From positions 868,001 to 932,000 of the forward strand of contig PUDQ02000001.1 in the NCBI GenBank assembly GCA_002964805.2: a DNA stretch of 64,000 nucleotides, written 5' to 3'. A program made the position numbers and the translations under genes. This document shows positions 51,407 to 62,552 of this stretch, in pieces (positions within the stretch are counted from its first letter, which is position 1; the number at the start of each line of letters is the position of its first letter). A model generated the notes under the pieces. The model was not told the DNA's origin. It worked only from the letters and a program-made list of their open reading frames with translations, and searched no databases. Origin of the DNA: Trametes villosa (taxonomy: Eukaryota; Basidiomycota; Agaricomycetes; Polyporales; Polyporaceae).

Positions 51407-53368
51407 ATGGTGTCCGCGTCCATCAGAGAGCAAGAGCTCTTCCGCGCCCACACCCACCGTCTGTCATGGGCCTCGTCCTCATATGACCCTATCGTCGACG
51501 CTATCGGTACGTGCTTCTTGGGCTCTCTGCACCCCACTTAGACCGGCAATTCTCATGCCGTGCAGGCGACGCCCAGGTGGTATTGATCGGGGACGGCTCG
51601 CATGGGACATACGAATTCTACGCTCATCGTGCCAATCTAACTAAACGGTTGATCGGAGAGAAGGGCTTCACGGCCGTCGCTGTCGAGGCCGATTGGCCAG
51701 ACGCGCTGAGAATCAACAGGTGACGTGAAGAGCCTCTGGTGTGAATCTTAGGCCGAGCTCATGAGCTGCGCTTGTATTCCAGCTACATTCATGGCGGAGC
51801 GCTCAGCGAGGGCAAGATAAAAGATGCTCTGGACGCCTTGGCAGAGTTCCAGAGGTCAGCCTCGCCGAAATACAAATGCCGTACCTCTCTGACATAGAGC
51901 GGCCTGTTAGGTTCCCCAAATGGATGTGGAAGAACGAGGCCACGCCGCCGTTCATTGAATATTTGAAACGACACAACGAGAACGTGCTAGAGGCGACCAA
52001 TGACCCCTCCCAAACGGTGTCGTTCTACGGCATGGATCTTTACTCGTTGCACCGCTCGCTACCGCTCGGCTCAGCAAGTTCTAGAGTACTTGGATAAAGT
52101 TGACCCGGAGGGTGCGAAGGCCGCTCGGAAGAGGTCCGTCAGCTCGGAACTCAGACACCATTGCCTCGGCTCCGGCTAACATCTTCCAGATACAATTGCT
52201 TCGAACGCTTCGGCGAGGACACTATGCGGTATGCGTACGAAACGCAGTTCGGTTTGAAAAAGGTTGGTGCCCCTTTTCTCGTACGTACACAACATGGCCT
52301 GAACAATGTCCAGGATTGTCACAGGGAGGTCATCGACAATCTCAAGAGCCTCCTCCGCAACCGTCAGAAGATTCTCGAGAAAGAGCTGGGAAAGAACCCA
52401 CATGGCCACCCACATGAGGACCAATTCGTGGCCGAAATGAACGCGTTGGTCGTAAAGGATGCTGAAGAGTACTACCGTACCATGATGGCTGAAGATGTCC
52501 TCAGCTGGAATTTACGGTAAGAGGGTGTTCATCCAGGATAGAGGAAGTACGCCTTACCTAGTCTTCTCATGCGCAGCGACGACCATTTCGCGCGGGTTGT
52601 CGCAAGCATTGCCCTGTTCCTCGCACCTTTGGCCAGCCCTTCAAGGCGTGCCAAAATTATGGTTTAGGCGCACAACTCTCACGTCGGCGATGCGCGAGTT
52701 ACGGATATGGGCCAACGACGAGGTAAGGGTAACCCCCTTTGGTCGAAACGCACCCCATGCTCATCCTGTATGTTGTAGGCGAGATCAACATCGGCCAGCG
52801 CTGCCGTGAGATCTTCGGAGATGACAATGTGTTCAACGTCGGTTTCCTGACTAACAGAGGGACGGGTCAGTTTGACGCAATTCACCCCCACGGACGTTCT
52901 CACGACGACGCCGCTAGTCACTGCCTCGCATAACTGGGATGAACCTCCCTATTTGCAGATAATGAACTCACCTATCGAAGGATCCATAGAGTCGCTCTTT
53001 GAGAAGTGCACCGACCTCGGATTCCTTCATAGTAACCCACAAGATCGTCACCGACGGGAAAGGCAAGACGAGGAAGGTCGCCGTTTCCAAAAAGCTATCC
53101 GAGTACGTCTACTGCACCGCCGTCGGTGCGCCCGCAGCTCACCGGCAATCGCAGCCTTCTGGACGTGCGGCGTTACCAACGGTTCATCGGTGTCATCTAC
53201 CGCCGGCTCACCGAGGTGCCGTCGCACTACTCGAAGTGCAGCGTGGCGAAGCAGTTCGACTGCGTTGCCCACATCCGCGAGTTGCGTGGCGTTGAGCCCC
53301 TGGAGCAGGAGGACACATGGAAGGGTCCGAAGGCGGAAGCTGACTTGACCTTCCCCTTCGCGGTGTGA
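51407..53368 (+). pseudogene. Decayed erythromycin-esterase-like gene
   Basis: Remnant of a fungal member of the erythromycin esterase family (bacterial relatives hydrolyse macrolide lactones; fungal substrates unknown). Recognisable parts in order: MVSASIREQELFRAHTHRLSW (ATG 51407), [113 protein letters not shown], the AHNSHVGDA motif, VTASHNWDEPP, RRYQRFIGVIYRRLTE, and the ending DLTFPFAV at 53368. Defects: a 10-bp tandem duplication at 52059-52068 shifts the frame; an in-frame TAG at 52665-52667 stands where the conserved Trp of WAHNSH belongs; two more apparent +1 shifts lie near 53015-53030 and 53105-53135. Splice sites elsewhere are intact, so inactivation looks recent. Sequencing error is the main alternative. 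Confidence 0.8.
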
Positions 53369-53933
53369 AATGTCAAGACAACGCTGACGGACGGCGGTTC
53401 CTATCAGCGTTCCCTTCCCTTGAAGAACTATACCAATCTACTAATCACCTTTCAAGTATGCTTTGTATGTCATATCGTTGTACCGTTATTATCGCGCTCA
53501 TCTATACCAGACACTAATCGCAGCATCTCACCATTCCACTTCAACTAGTCGGCATTGCAACAGCAACGCGGGTGCTAATGCGCAGTTGACTGAGGAGATT
53601 ACGAGCATTGCGTTTGTTCTGAGTGGGTATCGCGATGATGCAAACAGCTGTCGGGGTGCATTGATCCTGGATGATCATCAACCACCGCCCTCCCTCATTG
53701 GCCTCTGCGCCCCTGCGCGCAGATAAGCAGTGCCAACTGTGCGAGTGAGCCCGCACCTATTCTTGCCGCCTGCTCCCCGTCAGCAGCCCGAGCTGCGACG
53801 CTGATGACGACGACGCGAACAAGCTTCCCCGCGTGCAGAGTCGCGCCCGGCGACGCTCCTTGGTTCGTCCCACTTCGTTCTTCACCCTCGCCCTGTGCGG
53901 GATGCTGGTCATTTCCTGCGGCTTTCTCCCCCC
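53369..53933. other. Gap between esterase pseudogene and mucin-like gene
   Basis: The 565 bp hold the pseudogene 3' flank and the upstream region of the gene at 53934. No ORF of note, TATA box or repeat seen. Confidence 0.45.
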
Positions 53934-55954
53934 ATGCTTTCCTTCGCTGCTACTGTAGACTTCCATGTTCTCCTGCTAATCCTTTCTGTAGTATGCCTCC
54001 ACGCGCCCCGCCGGGTTGCAGGCGCGCCGGCGAACGCGACCCTCCGCCTGGACAGCCCGCTCGTGGCGTTCACCCCTGGATGGAGGGCTGCGACGTTCGC
54101 GGAGGATGGGAGCCAGTTCGCGTTCGCGGATGGGCTGAATGAGGAGGTGCGGATCACGCTGCCGCGTAAGGACTCCGTCTCCTTGTTTCGTCCGGTGGCT
54201 GCGACTAACGTACATGGGCGCCTCCCCGCGTTTCTTCTAGAGCAAACGACGGAGGTGTACTACCAAGGCTACAAAGTCGCTGGAGGCGCTTTGTTCCTGG
54301 CATGCGTGGACTGCGATGTGGACGTGGTGGTGCCGGATATCGTCGGGCTGAATGCCGTCGTCGTGGACGCTCACGACTCGCGGGAGAACGGGACCCAACC
54401 CCCAGTAAGCCTAGCATACTTGAGAATATGATTGCTGTCGCCAGATGTCCCAGTATGCTAACACTCTGCGACCCAACAGGAAACGCTCTTTTCTTTCACG
54501 GATCTTGACCCCACCACGGAGCACACTCTCACTGTCTTTAACTTGGCGGACCCGGCGTTCAACAACACGAGCCAGGTCACCTTTGACTCGGTGGTTGTAA
54601 CACTTGACTCGGAAGGTGCGCAAAGCAACGAAAGTAGGGATGATATGGTGCTAACATGAGTATCCTCGGTACCAGCCCCAGGCGGAAACCCAAACGCCAC
54701 CTCCAGCGGAGTGATTGTCGTTCCAAACCTGCCGACGCTGACCGTCACCGCTATCGAGTCCAGCACCGCTACCGATTCGACAACCACCGCCCTGCCTATA
54801 GCACACGGTACGTGCCCAAGGTCCTTTTGTGTCGGGCCGCCCACTGATGAGCGAGCGCACAGGTCCTAACTCTACTGGCAATGGTGGCACCGGGACAGTC
54901 ACGACTAGTCCGGATCTTCCTGGCGCAAGTCAGACCACCAGCCCACCGCCGACAGCAACACCGACAGATCCAAGCGATACAACCACCTCGGATACAGGCC
55001 AGAGCACTGCGGCACCTGGGCAGACTGGAACGGATACCGCCGGTTCTGCGGGAGGAGGCGGTTCGGGTGCCACTATCACAAACTCGCAGTCGCCTGGGGC
55101 GAGTCCTACCGACACGCAGACCGCCGTCCCCTCTCAAACTAATCAGTCGGGAACCGGCGCCCCAGCACCGACCGACCCTTCCGGTACGGGTACTGGCGGG
55201 ACAAGCCCCGTTACTGGTGCTCCACCGACTGGGACAGCCGTTCAGCCCACCACGGGCGGCAGCCCGTCGAACGAGTCAGGCCAACCCACTGCAGGCGGCA
55301 ATCCATCGAATGGCGCGCCTCAGCCCTCAGGCAGTAGCCCAACCTCCCCGGGAGAAGGCACCTCCTTGCCCTCCGTCTCCCCCATCTTCTCCAGCTTACC
55401 CCCAGGCGCGAGCGGCACCTCTCCTGCCTCGAACAGCGGTGCCGCGAGCAGCAGCGGGGTGTCTAAGCCGGTGATTATCGCCGTTGCCGTTGTCGCCTCC
55501 CTCTTCGTGCTCGGGCTGCTGGGCGCGGTGCTCTTCGTCCTCGTCCGTAACCGTGGCGCGCGCCCACCGAACGCCGCGGACCCAGAGGGTAATAGCGGGT
55601 TGATGAAGGAGGCCGCGCCTGCGGCGATGGTCTCCGCCCCAGCCGGCCTTGCTCCGATGCGGCCGCAGAACCCGTTCGCGGACACGGTCGCGCCTGACAT
55701 CCCGCTCGACGCGCCGCCCCTGGGCACAGGAGATGTGGACGAAGTGGGGGACGTTGAAGACATCCTTGCTCAGCCACAGCCCAGTCTGCCTCGTGAGTGC
55801 ATGTACACTGAGCCGCTGTGTAGAGCCAATTGCTGACATATTTACAGCTCCTCCCATCCCGCCGAAGAGTCCCTTGAGGGGAAGCGTCAACCAGCGGGGC
55901 TCACCATGGCTCAGCCGCGTTCCACGCAATTCCAATCCTTCCGCACCTTCTTGA
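53934..55954 (+). CDS. Mucin-like type I membrane protein
   Basis: Probable cell-surface protein. The ATG at 53934 gives MLSFAATVDFHVLLLILSVVCLHAP, a signal peptide; longer open frame upstream lacks ATG. The N-terminal ectodomain looks like a beta-rich fold (LDSPLVAFTPGWRAATFAEDG, GGALFLACVDCDVDVVVPDIVG, LFSFTDLDPTTEHTLTVFNLAD) with several N-glycosylation sites (NAT, NNT, NGT). A Ser/Thr/Pro/Gly stalk of about 200 residues follows, then one transmembrane helix PVIIAVAVVASLFVLGLLGAVLFVLV with stop-transfer RNRGARP (near 55470-55560). The cytoplasmic tail has acidic DVDEVGDVEDILAQ and a Pro-rich end PPPIPPKSPLRG (SH3-ligand-like), finishing SNPSAPS at 55954. The layout recalls Axl2/Skg6-type single-pass proteins of agaricomycetes; function unknown. 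Confidence 0.8.
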
Positions 55955-56481
55955 CGACGATATGGACTGTAGCTACCGGCTCGCGCTGTATCCTTTAGTG
56001 TTCATTATCCGACTCGTTTCTTGGACCCTGTGCGCACACGCTCCACGCTCCCTCCCGCTGTATCCGTTTGGTTCCGACACACAAACAACGCGTCAATTTT
56101 CTTTTTCCAAAATGTGCTAGATGCGGCTGCTAGTGCGAGGCGTGGTAACGCGAGACGAGGGGAGAGGAGGGCGAGACGAAAGTGGCGGTGCGAAGAACGA
56201 ATGGTACAACGAACGGTGCTGAACGGTGTGCGTCTCCCCGGCGGATCCTACAGAATTACGAAGCGGCGACGACGGTAAACGCGATATGGGCGGCCATTAG
56301 TCCTAGGGTGCGGTGACGCATAACATACTACGGGGAAGTGTGCAACGGTATGGGATACAGTGAATGGCGGAGGGAATGACTGGATAGCGGCGGAAAGGGG
56401 CGAAGGTATCGGCGGGGAGATGGTATATAATCCAACAATCACGAAAGAACAGCGGGGGAGCAAGCAAAGAATAAGATACGA
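55955..56481. other. Convergent intergenic region
   Basis: About 530 bp between the mucin-like gene and the end of the alpha/beta-hydrolase gene, holding both 3' UTRs. It is rich in cgaga/gaac-type sequence with no gene or clear repeat. Confidence 0.45.
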
Positions 56482-59400
56482 TCATTCCCCTGCGCGTACG
56501 TCGGTCAGCCTCCCGCTTGGAATATGCAGTGGGTGGGAAGAGGGCACTCACAGTCACGCCAGTACTCGGCGATATGCTCCAGAACCTCAATCACGACCGA
56601 GCTCTTGAACATGAGCGAGTGGTCCGCGCCCTTGATGACCTTCACCTGGCACTTGTCCGGGCCCATGGCGTGCTCCATCCACCGCACCGCGTTCTCCGCG
56701 ATCTTCTCGTCCCGATCGCCGTACCACACACGCACACTGTGCGGGTAGGCGCCATACGAGAAGCCCCACGGCTGTCGGTCGTGATTCAAGATTTGGAGGA
56801 GGTCGCCGTGCGTGCCCTTCGAGGACTCGGAGTGCGAGGCGGCAATGAGCGCGTTGCCGAGTGCAGCCTGGAAGCTTTGTGCAGAGTTGGCAGCCTTTGA
56901 GCTTGCGCTTTGAGGCGACTGGATCAAGGGTGGGGAGGAAGGGCTGCCGGCGGTGAAGGATATCGAACGTCGGCCCCCGAGTCGTGTTGAAGGAGTGGGA
57001 GAGCGCGCTTCGCGCGACAAGTCGAGTGGCGGAAGGTCTTTGTGCTTGAGAGATGGTGAGGGCGACCGAGAGCTCTGCAAGGTGGCGTTGATCCAATCAA
57101 GCTGGTCTAAGCCCAAGCCGATCTCGTTCCCAGCGGTAACAGACGGAGGAGGAATCCAAGGTGGCGTAGGGACTGGTGGGTCTGACATCTTGCCCGCAGT
57201 GTTTGGCCTTGAGCGACCCTTCAGAGAGCCCATCGAGCGGAGGGCCTTGAGCTTCTTGGAGGAGGTGCTATTCTGTCTCTCAGGCGTCGGTGTGGGAGTT
57301 GGCTGGGCGCTGTTATTCGACTTGAAGCGTCCGAGGAAGCCTCTTGACGGCTTTCGGGAGGTGCTCGCCGTTGACCCAGGCTTGCACTCGCTGTCGACCC
57401 GCTTCCTCTGCGAACTTGAGCTCGCCCGCCCGATAGTACTCCGACTATCGAAGCACCCTTCGAAGTCACGCAGGTCGTCGTACTCGCTGAAGGCAGCTGA
57501 CGACGTGCTTGGGCGAGGCTGTTGCTCCTGGAGCGCAGCTAGACTGGGTGTGACTGTAGACGCTGAGTTTGGTGGGGAACGAGGGGTGTTCACCGCGGAA
57601 GTAGACGAGTTCGCCGAGGGTGTCGTCGGCGCCGTCTTGACCTCAAACCCGATGCCCTTGAAAGCGATGGTTGGCGGCTTGCCGAGCATCCACGCCTGTA
57701 CCTTCCACTCGGCGGCTTGTGCAGTCTTCAGCAACCCATTCGGGACGTACTTGAGCCACTTATATCCGCCTGAAACACAACGCACGGCGTCAGGGTCCAT
57801 TCGCTACGCTGCCACCGGGGATACTCACCTCCTTCGCCACCGGCGACCCAGGGAGCGAGTAGGCACACCTCGCCCCGTATCCGCTCCGGGAACTTGTTGG
57901 CGAACGCCATCGCGTACGGCGCGCCAGCGGAATGGGCCATGATGCTGCACTGGTCTATATTGAGCTGGTCCAGCACCTCCTCCACGATGCCCGCCCACTC
58001 CGGGATGCCCTTCGCGGACCTGTTCTTGGGGACGTCGGTGCGGCCCAGGCCCCACCTACACGGTGCTTCAGCACTCGGCTCCGAGCCACTGCAATCATGC
58101 AAACTCACCGGTCAATCGTAATAAGCCGAATGCCCATGCATTCCGCCATTTCATCGTACAGGCCCATGATGTGGCGCACACACCCCAGGCCAAGAAAGAC
58201 AACGAGCGGGAAGCCGGTCGGGCTGCCCAGATCAGAGAGACTCACAGTGAGTGGATTGCCGCGCGACGCGTGCGGCGAGCGGGTGAGGCGGAGGAGGGTG
58301 GTCAAGCGAGTGGAGCGCAGGTACTGCGCGATGGTCTGCGACGGCGAGTTGATCGGCACCTTCGTGAGGCCCATCATGTCGAGCGGCGGGAGGGCCGGCT
58401 GGTCGGAGATGGTCGTCGAGTACGAGAAGAGCGAAGACTCGCGGCGGCTGTCGGCGCGCGGCGACGACGCGGGGCGGCCCTCGGGGATCGCGTGCGAGAA
58501 CTGCTGGAAAGAGCGTGCGCGGTGCACCGTGCGGGGGGCGACTACGGCGCGGCTCTCCGCCTGGATGGTGCGCTGGATCTCCTCTGCCAGCGTGTCCACG
58601 GACGAGCGCGAGATCAGGTCGCCGTCCTCGTCCGCGGCCGGGGGCGCCGCCGCCACAGGCTCCGGTTCGGGCTGCTTGCTGTGGGTGAATTGCGAGCCGT
58701 GGCCGTAGCTGGTGGCGTACGAGCTCTTCCGAGAGCGCACCTGCTGTTCGGTAGGCGCATGCGCGCGGATAATCTCGGATATAGAAGGCGCAACCGTCCT
58801 TTGCGGAGTTGTCTGGGAGCGCCGCTCGAAGCTCTCCGTCGAGGGGCTGGTCGATGGACGGGGGGAAGGGATGCTCCGGACGGTGTCGGCGGTGGCGGGG
58901 CGGATGGTGTCAGAGCGAGTCGGGGTAGGGCGTGAGCTCTTCCGAGGCTTCGGTGGCGGAGAGCGCGTGCGGGTCGTCGTGTCTTCGTCGTCGTCCGCAT
59001 CCGAATCACGCGTCCTTGCGGGGGCTTTTCGGGGCATTGCACCTCCCAGCTTCACGCCAGGGGGTGGAGTGGGCAGCGGCGGCTGGTACAGCGGGTGGAA
59101 ACCGGATTTCGCAGAGAATTTCGAGCGACTCGCCATGCCGCCCATGCCCATGAAGTGGTCGTCTCCGCCGTAATGGTTCATGCCGTCCACCAGTGCGTCC
59201 ATCGTCTCTACGCCCGCAATGGGCGCAGCGACGACGACCTGCGAGCCGAAAATCGGGTCACGGTAGAAGGCGTCGTCGTCGACAGGCGTCTGCGGCGTGT
59301 CGGTGAAATGGCTGAGCGACGACGAGTTCGAGTCGCGGATAGGGTAGCTGTAGATGTCTCCAGGGGCATGCCCGGGGAAGCTTCGCTTGCTGGACGGCCC

Positions 59401-59886
59401 CGACCGTGCGCGCGAGCGCGCCTTCGTGCTCTCACCCCCGCGGGAACGCGTCGACTGCTCGTCAAAGCTCGGGAACTCGACGAACCCGAGGTCGATCTCC
59501 CGCTCCTGCGGCCTGCTCCCCCCCTGCGGCCGATCCTCCCGTTCACGCTCTCGCTCTCGCTCGCGGGTGCTCTTTGAGTAGCCGTTGCCGGCGTCTTGGC
59601 GCAGGCTCGCCGTTTTCGACGGGCGGCGGTTGTGACTGCGCGAGCCGGAGCCCAGCTCTGTCGGGCGGGAGATTATCGGGCGCGACACGTCCTGGAACGC
59701 ATGGAATGCCGAGGGCGACGTCGACTTGTCCGCCCCGTGGGAGCGTGTGGGCGCGGCGGGCTCGGGGGACGTCGGCGAGCGCTGCTCGCGGCGCAGAGAG
59801 AGGAAGGACGACTTCTTCTGCGGCTTCCGGGCTGGCTGCGAGGGACCGCTGGCGGGCGGATCGTGCGTGAGGACGCGGGTCGCCAT
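56482..59886 (-). CDS. Alpha/beta-hydrolase-fold protein with long disordered N-terminus and internal insert
   Basis: About 1,090 residues. ATG 59886 gives MATRVLTHDPPASGPSQP. The first 500 residues are Ser/Arg/Pro-rich and probably disordered, with a mixed Arg-Glu run (RERERERERED). The hydrolase domain begins PLTVSLSDLGSPTGFPLVVFLGLGCVRHIMGLYDEMAECMGIRLITIDR; the next exon reads WGLGRTDVPKNRS and the nucleophile elbow MAHSAGAPYAMAFANKFPERIRG. About 200 Ser/Pro-rich residues (near 57000-57640) interrupt the domain before VRVWYGDRDEKIAENAVRW (acid Asp) and VKVIKGADHSLMF (His). The C-terminus either splices at gtgagtg near 56550 to stop at 56482 (ending EYWRDWE) or reads through to 56505. Ser, Asp and His are all present, so an active hydrolase is plausible; the substrate is unknown. 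Confidence 0.8.
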
Positions 59887-60800
59887 CTGACGTTGCGGGG
59901 TGCGGTAGAAAACTTCTGAAGCGAACGTGGCAGGGAAGGAGCGACACAGAAAGGAAGTCGTGCACGTCGGGGGCGCGGCGGGCGTCGAGCGGCAGACAAG
60001 GGCAGAGGCGGTCGCAGACCTGCGTCGCTGTCGGCGACGGCGACGACGAGGGGCGGGGTATCTGGCGTGATAGGACAAGAGACTAGCGAAGGCCGGCGCG
60101 CGCTCCCATGCCCTAAACAAACTATTGGGCGCCAACGCCCGCCCCGAGCTCGCTTCGCCGGCCGATGCGTCCCCGCTCCCCTGGTCGTTCCTGCTGCTAG
60201 GCCAGGCACGATATCAAGCTCGCCCACGAGGGTATTGCACACGTTTACGACCGATGGGCACGCTACAGAGAATGAGGGAATCGGATACCCTCGACGGTCG
60301 ACGAGGGCGTACTAGCCGACCGAGCGTCCGACGTACGCGCGCCACAGAAAAGCGATGATCTGCTCCTAAATGAACGCGATTTCCAGCGAGGCCAGGGGAG
60401 GTGACTTTGGTAAGTCTTCTCCTAAAACGGTCTGAAACGCGTAGCACCTAGATATCGACCGCGAGGTAGCCGATCGAGCGCCATGTACGCCGCGCAAAAG
60501 CAGTGATTCGAGTGGGGAGCACAAGAGTATGGTACAGAGCAAGCAGAGGGTTTTAACACAGCGAGAACAATGTACGAGTATGGTATGCGACAAGAATCCG
60601 AACTGGTGGTACACATAACAGGAGCGGGCATGAGAGTGGTATCGTACAACAGGCTTAAGTACCTGTGGGAGCAAGGGTATGAGAGTTCCAGAGATCGTAG
60701 TGCTGCGCAACGGAAAAAGGTATCACAATGGCGCGTCTGTAGAATCGATACCACGGTCAGTGAACGTTTGACAGATTATCAGAACTAGGCGTACCATGGT
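59887..60800. other. Promoter of the hydrolase gene and 3' flank of the F-box gene
   Basis: About 910 bp. The open frame of the hydrolase gene continues upstream to 60135 but without an ATG, so this is taken as 5' UTR. The remainder shows no coding potential or known element. Confidence 0.45.
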
Positions 60801-61943
60801 TCACCAATCGGCAAGTGGGTCGCTCTTGTAGGTCAAGCGCGCCAAAACGACTCCCTTAGCGTCGCAGGCCTCACTCAGCGCCTCCTGCTCCCCGGACGAC
60901 CACAGTTTGAACGGGGGTTCATTGGTCCCGGAAGGAGAGACTAGCCGGCGGAGATAGGGGAGCTTCGCGGACGCCACGAAAGAGCTCCACTCGTCAGAGG
61001 AGACGTGGAGGGCGCGCCCCAGGATCGCGAGCTCCTCCAGCTTCGGACACGCCCGCGCGATAGCCTGCAGCGTCCCGGAGTTGATGTCGAAGCCCGAAAG
61101 GCATAGCTTCCGCAGCTTGAGCGTAGGGAGCGGGTCGTCGTCGTCGAACACGGACAGGTGATAGAGCAGGTCGAGCCCCTCGCAGTGCAGCGTCTCGATG
61201 TTCTCGCACAGCTCCAGCATCGACCGCACGCCGTCCTCCATCTCGACCGCGTTTCCCCCGATGACCCGGAGGTCCCGCAGGGTGTCCCACGAGCCCTGGC
61301 AGAGGTCCGGGATCCAGCCAATGTCCACGTCCACGTTGTCGAGGGTCAGGTGCGTAAGCCCGGCCGGCCGGTCCATCATCGACGGAATTATTGTCAGCAG
61401 GACGTTGCGGAGCGTGAGGCTGCGGAGGTTGGGGAATCTGAATGCGATATTGTCGTCCCACTCGAGCGAGGGCACGATGGGCGCGAGGGTGCCGGAGCGG
61501 CCTTGCGAGAGCGAGCAGCCGTCGATGTGGAGGTCTGTCACGGCGCGCGTGTCGACCATGACATTGAGGAACCGGTGCGCGGCGACAGCCAGGTCGCCAC
61601 CCAACGTGACAGATCGCAGGCCCTTCAGCCCTAGGATACACCGCAGGCTCTGGATCTCCCGCTCGTCAAGTGCATTCTCCCCGCCCGCCGCGGGACGAAG
61701 TTCAAGCCTCCGCACGTAGGATAGCAGTTCCGGGTTCTCCGTGAACGTCCGCGCGAGGAGATGGCACGCGCGATATGTCCGCAACGAAGGGTTCGCGTAC
61801 AGCCGCTTGCGAACTGGCGAGACCCACGAGGGGGAGACTAGAGCGAGCCGTTGGAAATCCCTGGGCCACCAGTGGTCGTCGCTCTCGAGGATGATAGGAA
61901 TGAGGTCGTCGACGAGGACCGGGGGTGCGTGGGCGGTGTCCAT
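60801..61943 (-). CDS. F-box/LRR-type protein, single exon
   Basis: Intronless gene of 380 codons from ATG 61943 (MDTAHAPPVLVDDLIPIILESDDHWWPRDFQRLALVSPSWVSPVRKRLYANPSL), an F-box-like N-terminus. An in-frame ATG at 62114 would add about 57 residues but gives a non-typical start. Leucine-rich repeats follow: LRSVTLGGDLA, VTDLHIDGCSL, LRSLTLRNVLLTI, LTHLTLDNVDVDI, LRDLRVIGGNAV, IETLHCEGLDLLY, LRKLCLSGFDINSGTL, LEELAILGRALHV. It ends YKSDPLADW with TGA at 60801. Probably an SCF adaptor; target unknown. It is the third F-box gene in the window and, like the one at 35734, has no introns. Confidence 0.8.
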   Translation of the reverse strand: MDTAHAPPVLVDDLIPIILESDDHWWPRDFQRLALVSPSWVSPVRKRLYANPSLRTYRACHLLARTFTENPELLSYVRRLELRPAAGGENALDEREIQSLRCILGLKGLRSVTLGGDLAVAAHRFLNVMVDTRAVTDLHIDGCSLSQGRSGTLAPIVPSLEWDDNIAFRFPNLRSLTLRNVLLTIIPSMMDRPAGLTHLTLDNVDVDIGWIPDLCQGSWDTLRDLRVIGGNAVEMEDGVRSMLELCENIETLHCEGLDLLYHLSVFDDDDPLPTLKLRKLCLSGFDINSGTLQAIARACPKLEELAILGRALHVSSDEWSSFVASAKLPYLRRLVSPSGTNEPPFKLWSSGEQEALSEACDAKGVVLARLTYKSDPLADW

Positions 61944-62552
61944 GTGTGCTGCGCGCAATGAACGCGATGCTAGTGGTCGAAAGGCAAGGTGCGTTGGCGA
62001 AGCTCGCAGTTGCAGGCAGACAGGGCTGCCATGCCGTACAGAACTGAGACGGGCGGCCACCAGACCCACGGTGGCAGCTGCCAGGACTGTAGTAGCCGAC
62101 CGTGGGCGTCCCATGGGCGTCTGTGGGCGTTCCTGTGACTCTCTGTGACGTGACACCAATCACAAGACCCCGTTCGTCCCGGCGCTTACGCGTCGGGACG
62201 CGTTTTCCTCGCAAGCGCGCTCGGTCTGCTCGGACGGCAGTCTTGACAAAGTACTTGAACACGGATTGTTTCCTTCATGTGGTCGCGAGCAGCGAGCTGG
62301 GATAGCTGCTTGGCTCTGCTAAACGGGAGTAGCATGTGGCGGAGATAATCTCCTGTCAAGCTTATCATGCATGAGACTCGCAGAAGATACCTAACATCGG
62401 TGAGCCTTACCCATGGCATTTCGTATCCATATTTCGCGTTTGGATTGACCTCCGACTCCGCTCTTTGCAATCAGCAGACCACACCATGGGCCGTGGGTGT
62501 AAACCGCTGCTAGCTCCAATGGCTGCGCCGTATCTCTCTTTGCCAAGCCACC
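61944..62552. promoter_or_regulatory. Divergent promoter, F-box gene / amino-acid transporter
   Basis: About 610 bp between divergent starts at 61943 (-) and 62553 (+). No TATA box or operator recognised. Confidence 0.4.

Noticed and set aside
53103..53137. A 35-nt intron (gtacgt...cgcag) that would rejoin frames in the esterase gene
   Set aside because: Shorter than any other intron here (47-66 nt), and it would require coding from a frame with atypical codon use while the intervening segment has good coding bias in another frame. The upstream duplication and TAG would remain.
58105..60135. Start of the alpha/beta-hydrolase gene at 60135
   Set aside because: That codon is TTG; the first in-frame ATG is at 59886.
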